Below are positions 1 to 4,327 of a stretch of 7,247 nt of DNA, piece after piece. A program made the translations under genes and the position numbers. The notes below the pieces were generated by a model. That model did no database searches and was not told the origin of the DNA. It worked only from the letters and a program-made list of their open reading frames with translations. Positions within the stretch are counted from its first letter, which is position 1. Every line of letters begins with the position of its first letter. Source of the stretch: Treponema sp. (GTDB lineage: Bacteria > Spirochaetota > Spirochaetia > Treponematales > Treponemataceae); NCBI GenBank assembly GCA_016282455.1, contig JAEEKM010000174.1, positions 1 to 7,247 on the forward strand, given 5' to 3'.

Positions 1-1
1 A

Positions 2-247
2 GACGGAATCATTGCCCTTGAAATGGCAAGAAACAAACAGTACGACCTGCTCATCACAGATGATGCAATGACCCGCATGAACGGAGAAATTCTTTTAGAC
101 AACATTCGTAGTCTTGAACAGTATGAACATGTTCCGGTTATTGCACTTTCTGAACATCCGCTTGAAAAAGCAGATGCCTTCATGAGCAAATCTGATTTTA
201 AACGTGACGAATTGATTCAAAAGGTAAAGGAGCTTTTACATGAATAA
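2..247 (+). CDS. Response-regulator receiver domain, C-terminal fragment (gene cut by window start)
   Basis: This is the last 81 codons of a gene that begins upstream of the window. The visible part begins DGIIALE and continues YDLLITDDAMTRMNG, the standard receiver pattern around the phosphoacceptor. The acceptor is most likely the first Asp of the DD pair, codon 59-61. VIALS supplies the conserved Ser/Thr position, and the Lys in the SKSDF segment fits the conserved receiver lysine. One departure is Thr where receivers usually have Pro after the Met following the acceptor. The ending, with KSDF followed by an amphipathic helix (RDELIQKVKELL), resembles receivers fused to the C-terminus of CheA-type kinases or CheV-like proteins, but a stand-alone regulator cannot be excluded. 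The stop overlaps the start of the downstream cyclase gene, so the two are probably translated together. Receiver identity is well supported; the full-length architecture is unknown. Confidence 0.85.
   Translation, partial: DGIIALEMARNKQYDLLITDDAMTRMNGEILLDNIRSLEQYEHVPVIALSEHPLEKADAFMSKSDFKRDELIQKVKELLHE
226..232 (+). promoter_or_regulatory. Ribosome binding site of the cyclase gene, inside the upstream gene
   Basis: AAAGGAG lies inside the last codons of the receiver gene, seven bases before the cyclase ATG. With the ATGAATAA overlap at 240-247 it fixes the cyclase start and indicates translational coupling. Confidence 0.8.
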
Positions 248-2009
248 GAAGATTTTAATTTTAGAGCCCACAGAAACCATACGTTCTTTTTTTACCGAAA
301 AACTTAAAGCCGCAAATCTTGACATTTCTTTTGAGTCAGACGGAATACAGTTTTTCTCAAAAGTTCTCTCTTCAAAACCAGACGCAATTTTACTGAATGC
401 AAAATCTCAGAATCCCAAAACCATATATCTTGTAAGGCTGATTAAAGACACGGAAGAATTGCAGAAAATTCCTGTCGGTCTTTATGCAACTTCGGATTTT
501 ACTTTTGAAAGGCGCTATGCAGAAAATTCCGGTTGTGATGCTTTTATCAGATTCCGCGGAGAAAGTCTTGCAGAAGATGTCGCAAAACTTCTTTCGCTTG
601 CAGACAAACAGTTAAGTGCCCGTCCGGAACAGGGATTTTTCTTTAAGAGCGTTATGACAGAAAGAATACTTTCACTTTCTGACAAAATGGAATCCCTCAC
701 AGACATCATTCAGGAATTTCTTAACATGATTGCAGAAACTCTTGAAACACCAGCCGCATCTCTTTTGCTAAAAGAAAATGACGGAACCTACGCTTACTAT
801 GTTGCATCAAAGAAATTTACACAGGAAGAAATAAAAGATTTTCTTAAAGTATGTACTTCCGATTTTGAACAGACGGGTCCTGATGTAAACGTTTCGCAGA
901 TTGTTCCAATGAGACTTGCTTCTTCAAAGAATCTGGAAAAGTTCAGGACAAACGAACTGCCTCTTTCTTCCTACAGGTCTGTTAAGTTAAAATGCGACGG
1001 AACCCTTAATGTAGTAAAGGAAAAGAATTTTTCTTCCAGACAGATTGATGTTCTTGAGTTCAGCGCAGATAAAATCAATGTGCTTATAGAAAACGCACTC
1101 ATGCTCAAGAAGAAAATATTTTTTGAAAAGAGAATCCGTAAAGCCTTCAGTCGTTTTGTTCCCGAGCAGATTATTGACGAACTTGTTACTGCCGCAGATG
1201 ACAGCGACAAAGTTGCAGTGGGCGAAAAACGAGAAGTTGCCATTCTCTTTAGTGACATCAGAAGTTTTACCAGCATAAGCGAAAGAAATACTCCTGAAAC
1301 AATCGTTGCCTTCCTGAACCGTTACTTTACCACTATGGTGAACATCATTAAAAAGCATGGCGGTACAATTGATAAATTTATTGGCGATGCAATCATGGCG
1401 GAATTTGGATGCCCCGTAAGTTACGAAGATAATTCAAGGCGTGCAGTTGAGGCCGCTTATGAAATGAGGGAGGCACTTCCTTCTGTTCCTCTGGAAGATT
1501 TGATTTTGCCTGAAGGAATGAAGTTTAATATCGGTATAGGCATTCACTACGGAGACGTAACTGTCGGTTCAATCGGTTCCAGTGACAAGACGGACTACAC
1601 GGTTATTGGCGACAGCGTAAACTTAGCTTCCAGACTTGAAGGACTTACAAAAACTTACGGCAGCATGATTGTTGTAAGCGACTCTGTTAAAGAAGATATT
1701 AAGGATGATAATGCATTTGTCTTCCGCTATCTTGATGACGTTAAAGTTAAAGGTAAGGCAAAGGCTGTTCCCATTTATGCAGTAGATCGTTCTGAAGAGG
1801 AGTTTTCTGCTGAATACAGGGATAACTATTCTAAAGGTCTTGATTTATATAAGCAGGGTGTGTTTAATCTTGCAAAGGAATATTTTGAAAAGGCATTAAC
1901 ACAGGTTCCGGATGACAAGGCAGCCCTACTCATGCAGGAACGCTGCGCAGAGTTCATCAAGAACCCGCCTGAAAACTGGGACGGAGCAATCACCTTCCAC
2001 ACAAAATAA
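240..2009 (+). CDS. Class IIIb adenylate cyclase with degenerate receiver and GAF-like domains
   Basis: This 589-residue protein is predicted to make cAMP from ATP. Residues 1-120 look like a receiver fold, but the acceptor position reads LLNAKS, with Asn replacing Asp, so it is probably not phosphorylated. Residues 150-290 resemble a GAF sensor domain. The cyclase domain spans about 328-515. Its metal aspartates are D339 (FSDI) and D383 (IGDA), its transition-state pair is N461/R465 (VNLASRLE), and its base-specificity pair is K379/T454. The Lys/Thr pair is the class IIIb signature, a group that includes bicarbonate-responsive cyclases. Residues 525-575 form a TPR-like tail with the frequent PDD...ERC...PPxxWDG ending. 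No membrane segment is visible, so it is probably cytoplasmic. The start is supported by AAAGGAG at 226-232, seven bases upstream, and overlaps the preceding gene by 8 bases. The effector and any cAMP receptor are not visible. Confidence 0.93.
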   Translation: MNKKILILEPTETIRSFFTEKLKAANLDISFESDGIQFFSKVLSSKPDAILLNAKSQNPKTIYLVRLIKDTEELQKIPVGLYATSDFTFERRYAENSGCDAFIRFRGESLAEDVAKLLSLADKQLSARPEQGFFFKSVMTERILSLSDKMESLTDIIQEFLNMIAETLETPAASLLLKENDGTYAYYVASKKFTQEEIKDFLKVCTSDFEQTGPDVNVSQIVPMRLASSKNLEKFRTNELPLSSYRSVKLKCDGTLNVVKEKNFSSRQIDVLEFSADKINVLIENALMLKKKIFFEKRIRKAFSRFVPEQIIDELVTAADDSDKVAVGEKREVAILFSDIRSFTSISERNTPETIVAFLNRYFTTMVNIIKKHGGTIDKFIGDAIMAEFGCPVSYEDNSRRAVEAAYEMREALPSVPLEDLILPEGMKFNIGIGIHYGDVTVGSIGSSDKTDYTVIGDSVNLASRLEGLTKTYGSMIVVSDSVKEDIKDDNAFVFRYLDDVKVKGKAKAVPIYAVDRSEEEFSAEYRDNYSKGLDLYKQGVFNLAKEYFEKALTQVPDDKAALLMQERCAEFIKNPPENWDGAITFHTK

Positions 2010-2054
2010 CTGTCAGTTTCTGTCAAAGAAATCGAAGTTTCCTGTCAAACCACT

Positions 2055-2101
2055 CGCAGCTTTTGTCAAATCGAGCGCAGCTTTTGTCAAATCGAGCGCA
2101 G
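2055..2101. repeat. 21-bp tandem repeat, two exact copies plus a partial third
   Basis: Two perfect 21-bp units lie at 2055-2075 and 2076-2096, followed by the first five bases of a third (CGCAG, 2097-2101). Each unit contains TTTTGTCAAATCGAG. The core TGTCAAA also occurs before the exact repeat, giving copies starting at 2021, 2043, 2064 and 2085, spaced 22, 21 and 21 bases, plus a variant TGTCAGT at 2011. On the minus strand each core reads TTTGACA, containing a -35 consensus hexamer. Its function is unknown. Confidence 0.85.
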
Positions 2102-2164
2102 TCGAGATTTCTATGTTCATTATGAAAAACAAACATAGATTTCTCCATTCCGTGCACTGCGCTC

Positions 2165-2214
2165 GGAGAGTTGCTTCGCAGCTCTCTACGAGTTTCCGCT
2201 TCGCGAAAACTCGC
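2165..2214. repeat. Double-hairpin repeat unit 1
   Basis: This 50-base unit has two adjacent inverted repeats. The first (2166-2186) has 9-base arms, GAGAGTTGC and GCAGCTCTC, around TTC, with one G-T pair. The second (2189-2213) has arms CGAGTTT and AAACTCG enclosing the palindrome TTCGCGAA (2200-2207). It follows the stop codon of the leftmost guaB-tail copy when read on the minus strand. Confidence 0.85.
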
Positions 2215-2219
2215 AAGAT

Positions 2220-2264
2220 TTATTCAGCTCTTATAGAAGTATTCTTTACAGTTACATCGTGGGC
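2220..2264 (-). pseudogene. guaB: Duplicated guaB 3' end, copy 1 (15 codons)
   Basis: Read on the minus strand, this segment encodes AHDVTVKNTSIRAE and a TAA stop, the same 14 residues that end the intact IMP dehydrogenase. Its nucleotides are identical to the true 3' end, as part of an 83-base identical block. Homology stops abruptly after the GCC codon: the next upstream codon is CGT from the hairpin unit, where the real gene has GGA. It is therefore a fragment without a start codon or active-site part, and it is not expected to make protein. Confidence 0.88.
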
Positions 2265-2266
2265 AC

Positions 2267-2316
2267 GGAGAGTTGCTTCGCAACTCTCTACGAGTTTCCG
2301 CTACGCGTAAACTCGC
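2267..2316. repeat. Double-hairpin repeat unit 2, with compensatory changes
   Basis: This unit has the same 50-base architecture as unit 1. The first hairpin (2268-2288) has perfect 9-base arms GAGAGTTGC and GCAACTCTC. The second (2291-2315) keeps CGAGTTT and AAACTCG, but its central palindrome is TACGCGTA (2302-2309) instead of TTCGCGAA. The two substitutions are symmetric and preserve self-complementarity. Confidence 0.85.
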
Positions 2317-2318
2317 GG

Positions 2319-2363
2319 TTACTCTGCACGTATAGATGTATTTTTTACGGTAACATCATGAGC
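2319..2363 (-). pseudogene. guaB: Duplicated guaB 3' end, copy 2, synonymously diverged
   Basis: On the minus strand this segment again encodes AHDVTVKNTSIRAE plus TAA, exactly the C-terminus of the intact enzyme. Nine of the 15 codons differ from the real guaB end, with ten base changes, and every one is silent (for example AGA to CGT, GAA to GAG, AAG to AAA). Such a pattern is expected from a functional guaB that diverged under protein-level selection, not from a dead duplicate. As in copy 1, the similarity ends at the Ala codon, where the hairpin unit begins. It has no start codon of its own. Confidence 0.88.
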
Positions 2364-2365
2364 AC

Positions 2366-2416
2366 GGAGAGTTGCTTTCGCAACTCTCTACGAGTTTCCG
2401 CTTCGCGAAAACTCGC
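2366..2416. repeat. Double-hairpin repeat unit 3, next to the guaB stop codon
   Basis: This 51-base unit has one extra T in the loop of the first hairpin (2367-2388, arms GAGAGTTGC and GCAACTCTC around TTTC). The second hairpin (2391-2415) carries TTCGCGAA at 2402-2409. It begins five bases after the stop codon of the intact guaB, so it forms the start of the guaB 3' untranslated region. It could act as a transcript-end or stability structure, but no U-tract follows. Confidence 0.85.
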
Positions 2417-2421
2417 AAGAT

Positions 2422-3933
2422 TTATTCAGCTCTTATAGAAGTATTCTTTACAGTTACATCGTGGGCTCCACTTTCCTGTACTGTTACGGCAGACACGAGG
2501 GTGAGTTTGGCTTTTTCCTGGAGTTCGGGGATGCTCAGGGCACCGCAGTTACACATGGTGTGAACAACCTTGCTGATTGTAAGGGCAACACCGTCGTGCA
2601 GGTGGCCTGCGTAAGGAACGTAGGAATCAACACCTTCCTCAAAGGCCATTCCCTTCTTTCCGCCGAGGTCGTATCTCTGCCAGTTGCGGGCACGGTTACT
2701 TCCTTCTCCCCAGTATTCTTTTACATAGTTTCCGTTCACAACCAGTTTGTTTGTGGGGCTTTCATCAAAGCGGGCAAAGTAGCGGCCAAGCATTACAAAG
2801 TCTGCACCCATTGCAAGGGCAAGGGTAATGTGGTAGTCATGCACAATTCCACCGTCAGAACAGATAGGAACATAAATACCAGTCTTTGCATAATATTCAT
2901 CGCGGGCTTTTGCAACTTCAATTGTAGCAGTTGCCTGACCACGACCAATTCCCTTCTGCTCACGGGTAATACAGATTGAACCGCCACCAATACCAATCTT
3001 TACAAAGTCAGCTCCGTTCTCTGCAAGGAACATAAAGCCTTCGCGGTCAACAACGTTTCCTGCTCCCACTTTTACATTCTTTCCAAACTTATCATGAATG
3101 TCATGAAGTGCACGAGCCTGCCATTCAGAGTAACCTTCGCTTGAGTCAAGACAAAGAACATCAACTCCTGCTTCAAGAAGCTTTGGAACACGCTGCATGT
3201 AATCGCGGGTGTTAATTCCTGCACCAACAATGTAGCGGTGCTTGTCGTCATGAAGTTCATTGGGGTGAACGGCTGCTGAGTCAAAGTCCTTTCTAAAAAC
3301 AAGAGAAACAAGGTTTCCGTTCTTGTCAATTACAGGAAGCTGATTCACTTTGTTCTTCCAGATGAGGTCATTGGCTTCACTGAGGGTAATTCCGTCATTA
3401 CCGGTAATAAGGTCTTTAAAAGGAGTCATGTACTCGCTGACTTTTGCATCTTTAGAAACATGGTCTGCACGGAAGTCACGCTCTGTAATGATTCCTTCAA
3501 GTTTTCCGTGGGCAGAACCGTCAGTGGTAACTGCAACGGTAGAGTGTCCTGTCTGCTGAATGATGTTAAGAAGGTCAGAGATTGTCTGGTCAGGGCGAAT
3601 ATTTGAATCGCTTGTTACAAAACCTGCCTTGTATGCCTTAACACGGGCAACCATTGCGGCCTGATCTTCAATTGTCTGTGAACCGTAAATAAAACTGATG
3701 CCGCCTTCTTTTGCAAGGGCAATTGCCATCTTGTCGTCAGAAACTGACTGCATAACGGCACTGACCATTGGAATGTTCATGTACAGGTCGGATTTTTCTC
3801 CGGCTTTCTTGTTAAAACGGGTGAGGGGTGTACGCAAAGAAACGTTTTCTGGAATGCAGTCTGCGGAAGTGTAACCTGGAATAAGCAGGTACTCGCCAAA
3901 TGTGTGTGATGGTTCCTCGTAAAAGTATGCCAT
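2422..3933 (-). CDS. guaB: IMP dehydrogenase (Tritrichomonas foetus-like type)
   Basis: This cytoplasmic enzyme oxidises IMP to XMP with NAD+, the committed step of guanine nucleotide synthesis. It has 503 residues, longer than most bacterial forms. Residues 1-100 and 225-503 form the catalytic barrel, interrupted by paired CBS domains at about 105-220. The catalytic loop GIGGGSICITREQKG places the nucleophile at C321, the IMP-binding CSDGG follows at 358-362, and the flap dyad is R420-Y421 in NWQRYDLGG. The loop (GGGSICITREQ instead of the usual GPGSICTTR), the MCNCGAL segment and the length recall the T. foetus enzyme, whose C319 and R418-Y419 sit two residues earlier. The ATG at 3933 is preceded by GAGG at 3944-3941 with a 7-base gap. 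A promoter at 4029-4001 gives guaB its own transcript. Its last 15 codons are duplicated twice downstream. Confidence 0.97.
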   Translation of the reverse strand: MAYFYEEPSHTFGEYLLIPGYTSADCIPENVSLRTPLTRFNKKAGEKSDLYMNIPMVSAVMQSVSDDKMAIALAKEGGISFIYGSQTIEDQAAMVARVKAYKAGFVTSDSNIRPDQTISDLLNIIQQTGHSTVAVTTDGSAHGKLEGIITERDFRADHVSKDAKVSEYMTPFKDLITGNDGITLSEANDLIWKNKVNQLPVIDKNGNLVSLVFRKDFDSAAVHPNELHDDKHRYIVGAGINTRDYMQRVPKLLEAGVDVLCLDSSEGYSEWQARALHDIHDKFGKNVKVGAGNVVDREGFMFLAENGADFVKIGIGGGSICITREQKGIGRGQATATIEVAKARDEYYAKTGIYVPICSDGGIVHDYHITLALAMGADFVMLGRYFARFDESPTNKLVVNGNYVKEYWGEGSNRARNWQRYDLGGKKGMAFEEGVDSYVPYAGHLHDGVALTISKVVHTMCNCGALSIPELQEKAKLTLVSAVTVQESGAHDVTVKNTSIRAE

Positions 3934-3958
3934 AGTGTGACCTCAAAAAGTGATGTGC

Positions 3959-3977
3959 ACGAGAGCAAGGCTCCCGT
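3959..3977 (-). promoter_or_regulatory. guaB leader hairpin 2
   Basis: On the minus strand ACGGGAGC-CTT-GCTCTCGT forms an 8-bp stem with one G-U pair and a 3-base loop. A TTTTT run follows nine bases later, too far for a normal terminator. With the neighbouring hairpin it gives guaB a structured leader of about 60 bases. Whether it regulates or merely stabilises the transcript is unknown. Confidence 0.5.
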
Positions 3978-3978
3978 C

Positions 3979-3995
3979 ATCGGTCTTACACCGAT
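3979..3995 (-). promoter_or_regulatory. guaB leader hairpin 1 at the predicted transcript start
   Basis: This is a perfect 6-bp inverted repeat (ATCGGT and ACCGAT, 5-base loop). Its first base lies seven bases after the -10 box, so it coincides with the expected +1. It could be a 5'-end stabilising hairpin in RNA or an operator in DNA. Confidence 0.5.
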
Positions 3996-4000
3996 AACAG

Positions 4001-4029
4001 ATTATAGCGGAAAGTAAATTACTGTGCAA
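4001..4029 (-). promoter_or_regulatory. Predicted sigma-70-type promoter of guaB
   Basis: The minus strand reads TTGCAC (4029-4024), a 17-base spacer, then TATAAT (4006-4001), a perfect -10 and a four-of-six -35. Predicted initiation is near 3995, giving a leader of about 60 bases. Eleven bases of the spacer (4013-4023) form an odd-centred palindrome, AGTAAATTACT, abutting the -35 box; a repressor bound there would block the promoter. The element begins only 12 bases beyond the stop codon of the upstream small gene. Confidence 0.7.
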
Positions 4030-4040
4030 GTACATTCCCC

Positions 4041-4277
4041 CTAAACCTTACTGCTCAAAGTTACCGCAAGATTCTCCGGCCAGTCATCGCCTGTCTTGTA
4101 TTCGCTTAATGAACAGATTTTATCGGGATAGTCGTTTAATTTTTCAGACAGGGCCTCAAGAGAAGGTCTGTCTTCGTCATCTTTATACATGCCCTCCACT
4201 ACTCCGTCAAGCAGAGTTGCAAGAACATCCAGATCATCAAGGGTAATTTTTGTTTCAATAGTTTCTGTTTTTTCCAT
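4041..4277 (-). CDS. Small acidic protein of unknown function, downstream of the hydrogenase
   Basis: I do not recognise this 78-residue protein. It is strongly acidic, with about 20 Asp/Glu against 8 Lys/Arg, and has a single cysteine (C55), no signal peptide and no membrane segment. The middle (about 12-30) could form a helix, LDDLDVLATLLDGVVEGM, followed by an acidic turn KDDED. The start at 4277 is chosen over an in-frame ATG at 4298 because AAGGAG (4289-4284) precedes it with a 6-base gap. It lies 50 bases after the hydrogenase stop on the same strand with no visible terminator, so co-transcription is likely. Its base composition and ribosome site support a real gene. A role as a hydrogenase accessory or partner is only suggested by position. 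Confidence 0.7.
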   Translation of the reverse strand: MEKTETIETKITLDDLDVLATLLDGVVEGMYKDDEDRPSLEALSEKLNDYPDKICSLSEYKTGDDWPENLAVTLSSKV

Positions 4278-4283
4278 TTTATT

Positions 4284-4289
4284 CTCCTT
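4284..4289 (-). promoter_or_regulatory. Ribosome binding site deciding the start of the small acidic protein
   Basis: AAGGAG on the minus strand ends six bases before the ATG at 4277. No comparable site precedes the upstream in-frame ATG at 4298, so the 78-residue form is preferred. Confidence 0.75.
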
Positions 4290-4327
4290 ACAAGTCATTT
4301 TGTCAGTCAGCAGGCCGCAAGAAAAAC

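Larger units (their letters stand above)
2010..2421. repeat. Repeat-filled convergent intergenic region between cyclase and guaB
   Basis: This 412-base stretch lies between the stop codons of two convergent genes and holds no credible gene. From left to right it contains TGTCAAA-type motifs and a 21-bp tandem repeat, a weak 8-bp inverted repeat (2110-2117 with 2132-2139), and three 50-51 bp double-hairpin units alternating with two extra copies of the guaB 3' end. The block 2182-2264 is identical over 83 bases to 2384-2466, which includes the true guaB 3' end. No hairpin followed directly by a T-run is present, so no standard intrinsic terminator can be named. The hairpin units may still stop transcription from both sides. 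Short open frames crossing this region look like accidental readings of the repeats. Confidence 0.9.

Noticed and set aside
971..1358. Minus-strand open frames of 101 and 123 codons within the cyclase gene
   Set aside because: They are antisense to the well-conserved cyclase domain and show no ribosome site or recognisable product.
2044..2101. Possible CRISPR array
   Set aside because: Only two full 21-bp units, directly adjacent with no spacers, and no cas genes in the window.
2013..2216. Open frame of 67 codons on the minus strand over the 21-bp repeats
   Set aside because: The repeated ALDLTKA peptide only reflects the tandem DNA repeat, and the frame begins inside a hairpin unit without a ribosome site.
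1912..2310. Open frame of 132 codons on the plus strand across the cyclase end and the repeats
   Set aside because: It is out of frame with the cyclase, lacks a convincing ribosome site, and its peptide is a translation of hairpin units and reversed guaB tails. Such frames may be annotated as hypothetical proteins but have no support here.
2165..2421. Classical intrinsic terminator for guaB or the cyclase
   Set aside because: Strong hairpins exist but none is followed directly by a T-run on either strand, so a standard rho-independent terminator cannot be claimed.
3945..3995. Purine riboswitch or attenuator before guaB
   Set aside because: The leader is only about 60 bases, with two simple hairpins and no three-way junction. 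The U5 run is nine bases from the nearest stem, so neither model fits well.
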